Assembly: GCF_002019705.1 (NCBI RefSeq)
Contig: NZ_KV917377.1
Location: 246,565 to 310,564 of the forward strand
Direction of reading: 5' to 3'
DNA length: 64,000 nucleotides
DNA from: Shouchella patagoniensis
GTDB taxonomy: Bacteria; Bacillota; Bacilli; Bacillales; Bacillaceae_D
Shown in pieces: positions 8,465 through 17,720 of the stretch. How positions within the stretch are numbered: the first letter of the stretch is position 1; each line of letters starts with the position of its first letter. A program made the translations under genes and the position numbers. A model generated the notes under the pieces. The model ran no database searches and was not told the origin of the DNA. It was given only the letters and a program-made list of their open reading frames with translations.

Positions 8465-9406
8465 ATGAAATGGGCAGAATTTCGTGTTCACACCACACAG
8501 GAAGCAGTTGAACCAGTTTCTAATGTACTACACGAATCTGGTGCAGCGGGTGTTGCAATTGAAGACCCTCATGATCTTGTAACAGAATGGAGTGTCAAAT
8601 ACGGTGAAGTGTATGAGTTATCACCTGATGATTATCCCGAGGAAGGCGTTATGGTCAAAGCCTATTTTCCAATGAATGATACGTTTAAACAAACAATGAG
8701 CCACGTACAAAACCGCATAAAAGAGTTGGAGAATTTCTCAATTAATATCGGACGAGCTGAGATGGATTATGTTGAAGTCGATGATGAAGATTGGGCTACT
8801 GCATGGAAGAAGTATTACCATCCGGTACAAATAACCGAGCAATTGACTATTGTCCCGACATGGGAAGATTATGAGCCTGGACAAGGTGAAATGACGATTG
8901 AACTTGACCCAGGGATGGCTTTTGGTACAGGAACACATCCAACTACGATTTTGTCGATCAGATCTTTAGAAGAAGCGGTGAAACAGGGCGATTCAGTTAT
9001 TGACGTGGGTACGGGCTCAGGGGTATTGGCTTTAGCCGCATGGAAATATGGAGCTGGACCTATTCGAGCACTGGATTTGGATGAAGTAGCCGTTAATAGC
9101 GCAAAAGAGAATTTTCGCTTAAATCGAGCGGAACCCTTTATCGAAATCGCACAAAATAACTTACTTGAAGGTGTTCAGCCTAACGCTGCAGATTTAGTCG
9201 TAGCTAACATATTGGCAGAAGTCATTATCTCGTTTACATATGACGCTTTTAGAGTAGTAAAACCAGGTGGGGTGTTTTTGACTTCAGGAATTATTTCTCG
9301 CAAAAAAGATGATGTGATAAAATCACTAGAAGACGCTGGTTTTCAAGTAGAAGATGTGACTGAATTAGATGATTGGGTTGCGATTAAAGCTGTTAAGCCT
9401 GTATAA
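8465..9406 (+). CDS. prmA: Ribosomal protein L11 methyltransferase PrmA
   Basis: PrmA (313 aa) trimethylates ribosomal protein L11. I placed the start at the ATG at 8465, which gives the usual MKWAEFRVHTTQEAVEP and has AGGGAG upstream; the frame is open further upstream through the terminator hairpin, which is not credible coding. The N-terminal substrate domain is followed by the SAM-binding domain with DVGTGSGVLALAA and the post-I acidic loop ALDLDEVAV, then NILAEVI. It is the standard next gene after dnaJ. The stop lies 11 bp before rsmE. Confidence 0.95.
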   Translation: MKWAEFRVHTTQEAVEPVSNVLHESGAAGVAIEDPHDLVTEWSVKYGEVYELSPDDYPEEGVMVKAYFPMNDTFKQTMSHVQNRIKELENFSINIGRAEMDYVEVDDEDWATAWKKYYHPVQITEQLTIVPTWEDYEPGQGEMTIELDPGMAFGTGTHPTTILSIRSLEEAVKQGDSVIDVGTGSGVLALAAWKYGAGPIRALDLDEVAVNSAKENFRLNRAEPFIEIAQNNLLEGVQPNAADLVVANILAEVIISFTYDAFRVVKPGGVFLTSGIISRKKDDVIKSLEDAGFQVEDVTELDDWVAIKAVKPV

Positions 9407-9417
9407 AGAGGTGTGTG

Positions 9418-10164
9418 ATGCAACGTTATTTTATTGCGGATAAGCAAATGTCCTCTAAATCTGTAGAAATTACAGGGGAGGATGCCGGCCATATAGCACG
9501 AGTGATGCGAATGCAGGCAGGCAGTGAAGTGATATGTGTAAATGAGCAAGGAAGAGCAGTTCAAGTTGAGTTATCGTTGGTAGATAAGGAACGAAGTGAA
9601 GGGCGGATCTTAGCGGAAATTGACACCACTCCAGAAATGGCTGTACGGGTTACAGTTGCGCAAGGTCTTCCGAAAGGCGATAAGCTTGAAACAATTGTTC
9701 AAAAAGGTACTGAATTAGGTGCTTACGCTTTTCTTCCTTTCACTGCCAAACGTTCTGTTGTAAAATGGGACGAGAAGAAAGAGCGTAAAAAAATGGAGCG
9801 TTTGCAAAAAATCGCAAAAGAAGCGGCGGAGCAATCGCATCGAATGAAAGTACCAGAAGTTCGTGCTCCTTTAACTGTTAAACAATTAGCAGAGAACATG
9901 AAGAACTATGATGTATGTATCATTTGTGATGAAGAAGAAGCAAAAATTGGTGAAGTAGGGCGTTTAAAAAAAGCGTTTGAACGACTAGAAAAAGAGATGA
10001 CTATGCTTATCGTTGTTGGTCCAGAAGGCGGACTTAGCCGTGAAGAAGTTAACTTATTCTGTGAATCCGGGGCAGTTGCCTGTGGCATAGGACCTCGAAT
10101 CGTTCGAACGGAGACGGCGAGCCTATATGTTTTGGCTGCCCTTTCGTACCATTTAGAAATTTGA
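9418..10164 (+). CDS. rsmE: 16S rRNA m3U1498 methyltransferase RsmE
   Basis: RsmE (248 aa) methylates N3 of U1498 in 16S rRNA. The N-terminal PUA-like domain (MQRYFIADKQ...HIARVMRMQAG) is followed by a SPOUT trefoil-knot domain with the SAM loop VGPEGGLSREEV and the C-terminal GPRIVRTETAS. GTG and ATG lie side by side; I chose the ATG at 9418 by its spacing from AAAGAGGTG. Between prmA and mtaB, as in other Bacillaceae. Confidence 0.95.
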   Translation: MQRYFIADKQMSSKSVEITGEDAGHIARVMRMQAGSEVICVNEQGRAVQVELSLVDKERSEGRILAEIDTTPEMAVRVTVAQGLPKGDKLETIVQKGTELGAYAFLPFTAKRSVVKWDEKKERKKMERLQKIAKEAAEQSHRMKVPEVRAPLTVKQLAENMKNYDVCIICDEEEAKIGEVGRLKKAFERLEKEMTMLIVVGPEGGLSREEVNLFCESGAVACGIGPRIVRTETASLYVLAALSYHLEI

Positions 10165-10174
10165 GGTGAATCTA

Positions 10175-11533
10175 TTGTCAACCGTTGCGTTTCATACATT
10201 AGGTTGTAAAGTAAATCATTACGAAACTGAAGCAATTTGGCAGCTCTTTAAACATGAGGGCTATGAAAAAGTAGAATATGAACAAGCTGCGGATGTTTAT
10301 GTTATTAATACATGCACTGTAACCAATACTGGCGATAAAAAAAGCCGACAAGTCATTCGACGTGCGATCCGCAAAAACCCAGACGCAGTCATCTGTGTAA
10401 CAGGCTGTTATGCTCAAACATCTCCTGCTGAAATTATGGCAATTCCAGGAGTTGATATTGTAGTAGGGACGCAAGATCGAACAAAAATGATTGGTTATAT
10501 TGAGCAGTATAAGCAAGAACGTCAACCCATTAATGGCGTAGGTAACATTATGAAATCTCGTGTATACGAAGAATTAGATGTGCCTTCTTTTACTGATCGC
10601 ACACGTGCTTCATTGAAAATCCAAGAAGGTTGCAACAATTTTTGTACATTCTGCATTATTCCTTGGGCTCGTGGACTGATGCGTTCCCGTGATCCGGAGG
10701 AAGTAGTAAAACAAGCCCAACAGCTCGTTGAAGCAGGTTATAAAGAAATTGTTTTAACCGGAATTCATACTGGAGGATACGGTGAAGACTTAAAAGATTA
10801 TAGCTTAGCAAGGTTACTTGAAGATTTGGAGAATGTAAGTGGATTAAAGCGCATCCGTATCTCTTCAATTGAAGCGAGCCAATTGACAGATGAAGTCATT
10901 GCTGTTATTGGAAAATCAACTAAAGTGGTACGTCATATGCATATACCCCTTCAATCTGGTTCGGACACTGTTTTGAAGCGGATGCGTCGGAAATATACGA
11001 TGGATGCTTTTGCAGAGCGTATTACAAAATTAAAAAAAGTATTGCCACGTTTAGCGATTACGTCTGATGTAATCGTTGGCTTTCCTGGCGAGACAGAGCA
11101 AGAATTCCAAGAAACATATGATTTTATTGCTAAACATCAATTTAGTGAGTTACACGTATTTCCTTATTCAATGCGGACAGGAACACCTGCTGCGAGAATG
11201 ACAGATCAAGTTGATGAAGAAGTGAAGAATAAACGCGTTCATCGGTTAATCGAACTTTCAAACCAACTTGCAAAAGAATACGCATCAAGTTTTGAAAATG
11301 AAGTCTTAGAAGTAATCCCTGAAGAACGGGATAAAGACAATCCGGATAGCGGGCTATATGTAGGTTATACGGATAATTATTTAAAAGTAAAACTTCCCGC
11401 TGATGAATCAATGGTAGGAAGTATCGTTAAAGTGAAAATAAAAGAAGCGGGTTATCCATTTAACCGAGGCGAGTTTGTTCGCATATTGGAAGAAAATGAC
11501 CATTTACGTAAAGAATTAAAACCTTTGGCTTAG
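10175..11533 (+). CDS. mtaB: tRNA t6A37 methylthiotransferase MtaB
   Basis: MtaB (452 aa, YqeV in B. subtilis) converts t6A37 to ms2t6A37 in tRNAs. Three domains are visible: the N-terminal UPF0004 cluster domain (FHTLGCKVNHYETE, INTCTVT, VTGCYAQ), the radical SAM domain with CNNFCTFC, and a C-terminal TRAM domain. I prefer the TTG at 10175, 6 bp after TTGAGGTG, which gives the usual STVAFHTLGCK start, over the GTG at 10166. The terminator hairpin begins inside the last codons. Confidence 0.95.
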   Translation: MSTVAFHTLGCKVNHYETEAIWQLFKHEGYEKVEYEQAADVYVINTCTVTNTGDKKSRQVIRRAIRKNPDAVICVTGCYAQTSPAEIMAIPGVDIVVGTQDRTKMIGYIEQYKQERQPINGVGNIMKSRVYEELDVPSFTDRTRASLKIQEGCNNFCTFCIIPWARGLMRSRDPEEVVKQAQQLVEAGYKEIVLTGIHTGGYGEDLKDYSLARLLEDLENVSGLKRIRISSIEASQLTDEVIAVIGKSTKVVRHMHIPLQSGSDTVLKRMRRKYTMDAFAERITKLKKVLPRLAITSDVIVGFPGETEQEFQETYDFIAKHQFSELHVFPYSMRTGTPAARMTDQVDEEVKNKRVHRLIELSNQLAKEYASSFENEVLEVIPEERDKDNPDSGLYVGYTDNYLKVKLPADESMVGSIVKVKIKEAGYPFNRGEFVRILEENDHLRKELKPLA

Positions 11534-11548
11534 CCAAAGGTTTTTTTC
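11518..11548 (+). terminator. Rho-independent terminator of the dnaK-mtaB cluster
   Basis: AAACCTTTGGC and GCCAAAGGTTT pair over a 3-base loop holding the mtaB stop codon, followed by seven T residues. Confidence 0.9.
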
Positions 11549-11640
11549 TTATACATAATGATAAGAAAATGGCATTATCTTTCCGATTATTTCTTCCCTT
11601 ATACTATAACTAAGAAAAGAAAAAGAAGGGGAGATGAAAA

Positions 11641-12405
11641 ATGGGGAAAAGTGCTAAAGAACAGTTTGGTGCTTATGCAAGTGCATATGTGACGAGTAAG
11701 AAGCATGCAAAAGGAATGGATTTAAATTTGCTTGAACAATTAGTTAAAGGTTCAGAAGCGACTTCTTTATTAGATGTTGCAACAGGTGGAGGGCATGTAG
11801 CAAAGAAAATGGCACCTTATGTAAAAGAAATTGTGGCTATAGATTTAACTCCAGAAATGCTAGCTGTTGCTGAAAAACATCTCGATGAAAGTGGAATTAC
11901 AAATGTACAGTTCATCGAAGCACCTGCGGAGAAATTGCCATTTAAAGAAAGTACATTTGATTTTGTTGTTTGTCGAATTGCGGCACATCACTTTATGAAT
12001 GTAGCTGCTTTTATCGCAGAGGCATTCCGTGTATTAAAGCCAGGTGGACGTTTCTTTTTACTTGATAACGTAGCTTTGGAAGATGACGCGTGTGATCATT
12101 TTTATAATGAACTGGAGTATAAGAGAGATGGAAGTCATAAACGTGCTTACAAAAAATCAGAATGGCTATCCATGGTTGAAGCTGTTGAATTTGAAATCGT
12201 ACAATTACACGTTTTTAAAAAAGAATTTGATTTTCAAGACTGGACGGGTAGAGTACAGATGAAAGAGGATGTTAAGAAAAGATTAGAAAACTGGATCTTT
12301 GCACAACCGCTTGAATTAAAACACGCTTTAAACGTGGAAGAACGTAGAAATAACATCATACGTTTTAAAGGACAGTCGATATTGTTAGAGGCACTAAAAC
12401 CTTAG
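11641..12405 (+). CDS. Class I SAM-dependent methyltransferase (UbiE/YcgJ type)
   Basis: The protein (254 aa) has a Rossmann SAM-binding fold: motif [15 protein letters not shown] (about residues 44-57), acidic [10 protein letters not shown], the [12 protein letters not shown] region and [14 protein letters not shown]. It resembles the Methyltransf_11 group of B. subtilis YcgJ. The substrate is not predictable from sequence; small molecules are most usual for this group. ATG follows AAGGGGAGATGAAAA, and its own terminator (12396-12422) follows. It stands between mtaB and deoC as a single-gene unit. Confidence 0.85.
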   Translation: MGKSAKEQFGAYASAYVTSKKHAKGMDLNLLEQLVKGSEATSLLDVATGGGHVAKKMAPYVKEIVAIDLTPEMLAVAEKHLDESGITNVQFIEAPAEKLPFKESTFDFVVCRIAAHHFMNVAAFIAEAFRVLKPGGRFFLLDNVALEDDACDHFYNELEYKRDGSHKRAYKKSEWLSMVEAVEFEIVQLHVFKKEFDFQDWTGRVQMKEDVKKRLENWIFAQPLELKHALNVEERRNNIIRFKGQSILLEALKP

Positions 12406-12423
12406 TCATCTCAAGGTTTTTAT
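12396..12423 (+). terminator. Rho-independent terminator
   Basis: AAAACCTT (12396-12403, overlapping the stop region) pairs with AAGGTTTT (12413-12420), and T residues follow. Confidence 0.75.
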
Positions 12424-12499
12424 AATGGCAATACTCGTCTTGTATGTAAATTCGTGTTATCATGAGTGGGGCAATACAACTGACGAAAGGGTGAGAAAA

Positions 12500-13174
12500 A
12501 TGGCGGAAACGATCGCACATCTCATTGACCACACACTGCTTAAAGCAGATGCAACTGAAGAACAAATTATACAATTGTGTAAGGAAGCAAAAGAGAATCA
12601 ATTTGCCTCTGTTTGCATTAATCCTTATTGGGTGAAAACGGCTTATCAAGAATTAAAAGATCAAAAAGAAGTAAAAGTATGTACAGTCATTGGCTTTCCT
12701 TTAGGTCAAAATACAGCGGAAACAAAAGCGTTTGAAACGACTAATGCGATTGAAAATGGTGCGACTGAAATTGACATGGTTATTAATATATCTGCATTGA
12801 AAGATCAAAAAGATGAAATCGTTCTTGAAGATATTGAGTCGGTTGTCAAAGCAGCAAAGGGAAAAGCATTAACAAAAGTTATTATTGAAGCTTGTTTGTT
12901 GACTGATGAAGAGAAAGAACGCGCTTGTAAGCTAGTTGTACAAGCTGGAGCAGATTATGTGAAAACGTCAACCGGATTTTCTACTGGTGGTGCTACAGTA
13001 GAAGACATCAAATTGATGAGAAAAACGGTTGGTAAAGATGTTGGAGTCAAAGCATCTGGCGGGGTACGTGATTTGAGTGGGGTAGAAGCGATGGTTGAAG
13101 CAGGAGCCACTCGGATCGGTGCTAGTGCTGGTGTCGCTATTGTCGCCGGAGAACAAGGCAAATCTGATTATTAA
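12500..13174 (+). CDS. deoC: Deoxyribose-phosphate aldolase DeoC
   Basis: DeoC (224 aa) cleaves 2-deoxyribose 5-phosphate into acetaldehyde and glyceraldehyde 3-phosphate in deoxynucleoside use. The Schiff-base Lys is in YVKTSTGF; the proton-relay Lys is in [14 protein letters not shown] marks the N-terminus. The ATG at 12500 after GAAAGGGTGAG gives the usual family length, so the longer frame from 12425 is not used. In many Bacillaceae rpsU follows; here a terminator and about 400 bp of non-coding DNA follow instead. Confidence 0.95.
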   Translation: MAETIAHLIDHTLLKADATEEQIIQLCKEAKENQFASVCINPYWVKTAYQELKDQKEVKVCTVIGFPLGQNTAETKAFETTNAIENGATEIDMVINISALKDQKDEIVLEDIESVVKAAKGKALTKVIIEACLLTDEEKERACKLVVQAGADYVKTSTGFSTGGATVEDIKLMRKTVGKDVGVKASGGVRDLSGVEAMVEAGATRIGASAGVAIVAGEQGKSDY

Positions 13175-13195
13175 GATCAGCATAAGAAAAGCAGG

Positions 13196-13225
13196 AGCTC
13201 AATCAACGATCGATTGAGCTTTTTA
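13196..13225 (+). terminator. Rho-independent terminator of deoC
   Basis: AGCTCAATC (13196-13204) pairs with GATTGAGCT (13212-13220), followed by four to five T residues. The remaining gap to 13581 has promoter-like boxes but no ORF. Confidence 0.85.
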
Positions 13226-13332
13226 GTAACCAATTTGTCGTTTGACCGTCATCTTCAGGGGGAAGAAGAACGGTAATTATGGTTATTATTTAAAAGGTCC
13301 AATGAGAGCCCGCTTTAAAGAGCGGTTATCTT

Positions 13333-13360
13333 TTGTGAACAATATTCATTATGATATACT
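13333..13360 (+). promoter_or_regulatory. Candidate sigma-A promoter
   Basis: TTGTGA (13333-13338) and TATACT (13355-13360) are separated by 16 bp. It would start a long leader before the thioesterase gene. A second candidate, GTGACT (13518) plus TATAAT (13541-13546) with 17-bp spacing, lies closer to the gene. Confidence 0.4.
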
Positions 13361-13517
13361 AAAAAAAGTCGTCAAATGTATAAAAAAATTGTGATTTGGG
13401 ATAGATACTTTGTCGACGCTAGACTAGAGAATGAATAAACGATGTATCATGTGAATCGACAAAAGCCTCATCATTCGATCGATAATAATGAACGAAATAT
13501 AATGCAAGACAAGCTAT

Positions 13518-13546
13518 GTGACTTCAATGTGACTTTTAGGTATAAT
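13518..13546 (+). promoter_or_regulatory. Candidate promoter for the thioesterase-yneQ-nadE genes
   Basis: A perfect -10 (TATAAT, 13541-13546) lies 17 bp after a weak -35 (GTGACT). The start codon of the thioesterase is 36 bp downstream. Confidence 0.45.
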
Positions 13547-13581
13547 ATTCAAAATGGGAGAGAACGGAGTGGTTAAAACCA

Positions 13582-14010
13582 TTGGCACACAAGACTTTTA
13601 CAACGATCAAACCACAATATGCTGACACCGATATGATGGGTGTTGTCTATCATGCCAATTACTTAAAGTATTTTGAACTAGGGCGAACTGAATTTATTGA
13701 AGAGGCCGGTTTCAGCTATGTTGAAATGGAGGAAGCTGGTTATTTTGCTCCTGTTTATGACGTTCACGCTACTTACAAGCAGGCACTCCGTTATGGAGAT
13801 AATGCTACAATATCAACATGGATTACGTTAAATGATGGTATAAAAACGGTCTACACATATGAGATACATAATCAACATGGTGTTCTTTGTATTAGTGGGT
13901 ATACAACGCATGTGATTGTGAAGAAAGATACATTCCGACCAGTCCCCTTTAAGCGTGCGTTTCCGGACTGGTATCAAAAGTACGTACAGCTGATGGATCA
14001 ACAAAGTTAA
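13582..14010 (+). CDS. Acyl-CoA thioesterase, 4HBT hot-dog family (YneP-like)
   Basis: The protein (142 aa) is a single hot-dog fold thioesterase. YADTDMMGVVYHANYLKYFELGR near residues 13-33 is the family signature, with the catalytic Asp in ADTDMMG. It should hydrolyse acyl-CoA or similar thioesters. A TTG start at 13582 follows a GGAGTGG site. The stop overlaps the ATG of the next gene (TAATG), so the two are translationally coupled, as yneP and yneQ are in B. subtilis. Confidence 0.85.
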   Translation: MAHKTFTTIKPQYADTDMMGVVYHANYLKYFELGRTEFIEEAGFSYVEMEEAGYFAPVYDVHATYKQALRYGDNATISTWITLNDGIKTVYTYEIHNQHGVLCISGYTTHVIVKKDTFRPVPFKRAFPDWYQKYVQLMDQQS

Positions 14011-14312
14011 TGGCATTTGGAATAAAACGCTGTGAACTTGATGCTTGGAAAGAAAGGGCTTCTGCTGGTAAGATAGCGATCTTGACACATTATTGGTACG
14101 ATCGTCGTTTTCCTAATGCTTCTACTGTAACGAAAGTTGCTTGTAGCAATAGAGAACGATTAGTCGACTGGGGTAAGCATTATGCTTTACGACCAGAATG
14201 GATTCATGAAAGAGATAATTTTTCTCATTTTGATTTATTGGAGGATAAGCAAATAGAAGTTTTAAAAGCCGAAGGGTTGCTTTGGCAACTTGAACGCTTA
14301 TCAAATACTTAA
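14010..14312 (+). CDS. yneQ: YneQ-like protein of unknown function
   Basis: A 100-residue cytosolic protein starting MAFGIKRCELDAWKE, rich in aromatic and charged residues (ILTHYWYDRRFP). Its position, overlapping the thioesterase stop, and its opening residues match what I recall of YneQ beside YneP. No catalytic motif is visible and the function is not known. It may belong to the same operon as nadE, whose start is 16 bp downstream. Confidence 0.7.
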   Translation: MAFGIKRCELDAWKERASAGKIAILTHYWYDRRFPNASTVTKVACSNRERLVDWGKHYALRPEWIHERDNFSHFDLLEDKQIEVLKAEGLLWQLERLSNT

Positions 14313-14327
14313 AATGGAGGGTTCGAT

Positions 14328-15155
14328 ATGAAAGTGAATCAAGATTCGATCAGAGCTGATTTACATACAAAAGAAGAGATTAATCCTACAAAAGAAATTC
14401 GTTCAAGAGTGGATTTTTTAAAGAAGTATTTGACCAAAGTAGGCGCTAAAGGGTATGTGCTTGGAATATCAGGGGGACAGGATTCCTCACTTGCTGCGAA
14501 ACTAGCTCAATTAGCAATCAATGAATTAAATGAGAATCAGCCAGGTGAGTATACATTCCATGCTGTTCGATTACCTTATGGTGTACAACATGATGAAGAT
14601 GATGCGAGAAAAGCATTGGCGTTTATTGGTGCTGACCGGGTTTATACGGTAAACATTAAACCAGCTGTTGATGCATCTGCACAAGCATTTAAAGAAGCGA
14701 CAAATGAAGAGCTGTCGAACTTCTTAAAAGGAAACATAAAAGCAAGAGAAAGAATGAAAGTACAATTTGATTTAGCTGCACATTATAAAGCATTGGTAAT
14801 AGGAACAGATCATGGTGCTGAAGCTGTGACAGGATTCTTCACAAAATTTGGCGATGGTGCATGCGATGTGGCTCCTCTTTTTGGTTTAAACAAACGTCAA
14901 GGAAAAGAGCTATTGGAACATTTAGAAGCACCAAAGTCATTGTATGAGAAAGTACCAACTGCTGATTTAGAAGATGACAAGCCTGGTTTGTCTGATGAAG
15001 AAGCTCTTGGGATGACGTATAATCAAATTGATGATTATTTAGAAGGGAAAAAAATTGACACTTCTATTCAACAGCAGTTGGAATCACGTTATGTTGCAAC
15101 AGAGCACAAACGGCAATCACCAGTCACGATTTATGATGAATGGTGGAAAGGCTAA
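14328..15155 (+). CDS. nadE: NAD synthetase, ammonia-dependent
   Basis: NadE (275 aa) amidates nicotinic acid adenine dinucleotide, the last step of NAD synthesis. The PP-loop [14 protein letters not shown] (about residues 47-60) binds [28 protein letters not shown] is the conserved substrate-binding region, and the end ([13 protein letters not shown]) is typical. It lacks a glutaminase domain, so it uses ammonia. ATG follows AATGGAGGGTTCG. Confidence 0.96.
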   Translation: MKVNQDSIRADLHTKEEINPTKEIRSRVDFLKKYLTKVGAKGYVLGISGGQDSSLAAKLAQLAINELNENQPGEYTFHAVRLPYGVQHDEDDARKALAFIGADRVYTVNIKPAVDASAQAFKEATNEELSNFLKGNIKARERMKVQFDLAAHYKALVIGTDHGAEAVTGFFTKFGDGACDVAPLFGLNKRQGKELLEHLEAPKSLYEKVPTADLEDDKPGLSDEEALGMTYNQIDDYLEGKKIDTSIQQQLESRYVATEHKRQSPVTIYDEWWKG

Positions 15156-15259
15156 AGAAATACATCTCTTCTTAATTAACTGTTTCAGAACCATGTATGG
15201 GCAGCATTTTTCAGGCATACAATGGAATATATAGCAGATGAAGGGGAGAGAGGGGAAAC

Positions 15260-15742
15260 ATGAAAGAAAAAGTATTAGTGTTACTTGGATTAATTGCTTG
15301 TTTATTATTGATTGTAGCTTTTTCAAGAGGGTTTGTTTCAAATGATGAAACAACTTCATCAAACGAGAATGAAGATGATGAAGTGACAGTTGGAGAAACC
15401 CAAGAATTAAGAGGAATAGAAATCACTTTAAATGAAGTGACGACAATTGAAGAAAAAGAGGACGAGCTAATTGTAAAAGTAGATTTGACTGTAAAAAATG
15501 AACGTGACACAACGATCAATCTTTCCTTGTTGAACATGACTTTAATGGATGAAGATTATTATGCATACTCACATGCATCTAATGTTGAGACGAAAGGGAT
15601 TCTTGGCGGTCAAATTCCTGCTGGTAGAGTTGTGTCAGGTGAAGTTGCTTATATCGTTCCAGAAGGAAATACATTTGAATTTATGTATACTGATCATATC
15701 CAGGAAGGGCAATTGATTTTCCCAATTGAGCTTGATCGTTAA
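15260..15742 (+). CDS. Membrane-anchored DUF4352-like protein
   Basis: The protein (160 aa) starts with a hydrophobic segment (VLVLLGLIACLLLIVAF, residues 5-21), then an acidic Asn/Glu-rich linker and an extracytoplasmic beta domain resembling DUF4352 (RGIEITLNEVTTIEEKEDELIVKVDLTVKNE; VSGEVAYIVPEGNTFEFMYTD). The residues after the only Cys are hydrophobic, so a lipobox is unlikely and an uncleaved anchor is more probable. The function is unknown. ATG follows AAGGGGAGAGAGGGG; a terminator follows at once. Confidence 0.7.
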   Translation: MKEKVLVLLGLIACLLLIVAFSRGFVSNDETTSSNENEDDEVTVGETQELRGIEITLNEVTTIEEKEDELIVKVDLTVKNERDTTINLSLLNMTLMDEDYYAYSHASNVETKGILGGQIPAGRVVSGEVAYIVPEGNTFEFMYTDHIQEGQLIFPIELDR

Positions 15743-15768
15743 GGTTATGCACTTGCATAACCTTTTTT
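15741..15768 (+). terminator. Rho-independent terminator
   Basis: AAGGTTATGCA pairs with TGCATAACCTT over a 2-base loop, followed by T residues. Confidence 0.85.
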
Positions 15769-15844
15769 ATGGTCTTGAAACTATATTTAACTTGCGTTAA
15801 GATGATTGAAAAATGAATGTTTTCATTTTTAGGGGAGAGAGACG

Positions 15845-16756
15845 ATGCCGATTAAAATTCCAGACCATTTACCAGCGAAGAATATTCTTCTAAAAGAAAA
15901 CATATTTGTGATGGATGAAAGCCGGGCGTATACTCAAGATATAAGACCGCTTAAAATATGTATTCTTAATTTAATGCCAACAAAACAAGAAACGGAAACG
16001 CAATTGATTCGCTTATTAGGCAACACGCCTTTACAAGTTGACGTATCATTACTACATCCAAGTAGCCATGCGCCAAAGAATACATCAAAAGAGCATTTGA
16101 ATTTATTTTACAAAACGATTGATGAAGTGAAGCAACTTAAGTTCGATGGGATGATTATAACGGGTGCACCTATTGAGACATTACCTTTTCATGATGTGAA
16201 TTATTGGAATGAAATGACTTCAATTCTTGACTGGACAACAACAAATGTCACGTCTACTTTACATATTTGTTGGGGCGCTCAGGCAGGTTTGTTTCATCAT
16301 TATAAGGTTAAAAAACAACCGTTAACTAACAAGCTTTTCGGCATCTACTCTCACAAGGTGGATGTACCAAACGTGAATTTACTGCGAGGTTTTGATGATG
16401 TCTTTCTTGCTCCTCATTCGCGCCATACGACAGTCAGCAGAGAAGATATCGAGAATACAGAGGATTTAATGGTGCTTAGTTCATCAAATGAGGCAGGTGT
16501 TTATATTGCTTCATCTAAAAATGGAAAACGCGTTTATGTTATGGGTCATTCAGAATACGATGCTCAAACACTTAAACAAGAATATGAACGTGACTTAAAA
16601 AGAGGAATTGCTTGTGAAGTACCGTTTAATTATTTTCCCGAAGATGATGCAAAAGCATCGCCTCTTTTACAATGGCGAGCCCATTCAAATTTATTGTTTT
16701 CTAATTGGTTAAACTATTATGTTTACCAAGAAACACCATATCATTTACATGATTAA
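15845..16756 (+). CDS. metA: Homoserine O-acetyltransferase MetA
   Basis: MetA (303 aa) acylates homoserine at the start of methionine synthesis. Cys142 in HICWGAQAG is the acyl-enzyme nucleophile; GHSEYD carries the catalytic His and Glu. Residue 111 (GAPIE) is Glu. In this family Glu111 selects acetyl-CoA whereas Gly111 (as in E. coli) selects succinyl-CoA, so an acetyltransferase is predicted. No S-box leader was seen in the 100-bp upstream gap. ATG follows GGGGAGAGAC. Confidence 0.95.
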   Translation: MPIKIPDHLPAKNILLKENIFVMDESRAYTQDIRPLKICILNLMPTKQETETQLIRLLGNTPLQVDVSLLHPSSHAPKNTSKEHLNLFYKTIDEVKQLKFDGMIITGAPIETLPFHDVNYWNEMTSILDWTTTNVTSTLHICWGAQAGLFHHYKVKKQPLTNKLFGIYSHKVDVPNVNLLRGFDDVFLAPHSRHTTVSREDIENTEDLMVLSSSNEAGVYIASSKNGKRVYVMGHSEYDAQTLKQEYERDLKRGIACEVPFNYFPEDDAKASPLLQWRAHSNLLFSNWLNYYVYQETPYHLHD

Positions 16757-16778
16757 AACCGAGCAATCGGTTTTTTTT
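16755..16778 (+). terminator. Rho-independent terminator of metA
   Basis: AAACCGA (16756-16762) and TCGGTTT (16767-16773) form a short stem with a GCAA loop and eight T residues. Confidence 0.8.
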
Positions 16779-16817
16779 ATTTATTCCCGTGCAGACTAAA
16801 TGTAAGGAGTGATGGCG

Positions 16818-17690
16818 ATGCGGACGCTAAAACCAATGAAGTCTTCTTACTATTCTATTGACAATGCAACTGTTTATTTTGAATATTTCACTTGTGAAAA
16901 AAAACCAATCGGGACGATCTTATTTCTTCACGGTTTTTTTTCCTCATGTGCAAGTTTCCATAAATTAATTCCATTTTTACTAAAAGAATTTGATGTTATT
17001 AGTTGTGATCTACCTGGTTTTGGAAAAAGTAGTAAACATAAACGATATTTATATTCCTTTAATAATTATGCAAGAACGGTTATTAAGTTGTTGGACGAAT
17101 TGGAAGTACAACAAGCTTGTTTAATCGGTCATTCTATGGGCGGTCAAGTTGCTTTATATGCTGCAAAAGAGTATCCGAATCGTGTACAGTGCCTTGTATT
17201 ACTTGCTAGCTCCGGGTATTTGAAAAGAGTGAAACAACGGTACCGTGTAGCATCTTATTTTCCGTTTGCTTCCTATTTCGTGAAACGATTTATACAAAAA
17301 CCAGATGTTCGTATGGTGATTGAAGAGGCTGTTTATGATAAGGGCTGTATTGATGAGCAAATGGTACAACATTATCATACACCGCTTCTAGATCCTCACT
17401 TTTGTATTGGATTAATTCAACTTAGCCGTCAGCGTGAAGGGGATTTAACTTCAGATCAATTGACATGTATCAATCAGCGTACTTTACTGTTAGCTGGTAT
17501 AAGTGATCCACTAATTCCCGTGAAAACGAGTGAGCGTTTGTATCATGATTTGCCAAATAGTAAGTTAGTTTTATTAGATAAATGCGGCCACCTTATACCA
17601 GAGGAGCGACCGACAGAAGTGGCTGAAAACATACTCTTTTTTTTACAAGATGCGCATGGGGCGAAGCCAGGAGCGAATATGATACAATAA
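16818..17690 (+). CDS. Alpha/beta-fold hydrolase
   Basis: The protein (290 aa from this start) has the alpha/beta-hydrolase features: oxyanion-region LHGFFSS, nucleophile elbow GHSMGGQ (Ser), the acid in GISDPLIP and the His in CGHLIPEERP. The FLHGF...DLPGFGKS pattern is that of the broad esterase / C-C hydrolase group; the substrate cannot be told. Three starts lie close together; the ATG at 16818 has the best spacing from AAGGAGTG. It ends 30 bp before the EAL gene. Confidence 0.85.
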   Translation: MRTLKPMKSSYYSIDNATVYFEYFTCEKKPIGTILFLHGFFSSCASFHKLIPFLLKEFDVISCDLPGFGKSSKHKRYLYSFNNYARTVIKLLDELEVQQACLIGHSMGGQVALYAAKEYPNRVQCLVLLASSGYLKRVKQRYRVASYFPFASYFVKRFIQKPDVRMVIEEAVYDKGCIDEQMVQHYHTPLLDPHFCIGLIQLSRQREGDLTSDQLTCINQRTLLLAGISDPLIPVKTSERLYHDLPNSKLVLLDKCGHLIPEERPTEVAENILFFLQDAHGAKPGANMIQ

Positions 17691-17720
17691 ACAAAAAGCA
17701 GCTCTGAACGAGGTGATAGT

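Noticed and set aside
9906-10235. 109-residue ORF antisense to rsmE
   Set aside because: Shadow of the rsmE coding frame with no support of its own.
15117-15537. Two antisense ORFs over the DUF4352-like gene
   Set aside because: Mirror frames of that gene; no ribosome site or conserved residues.
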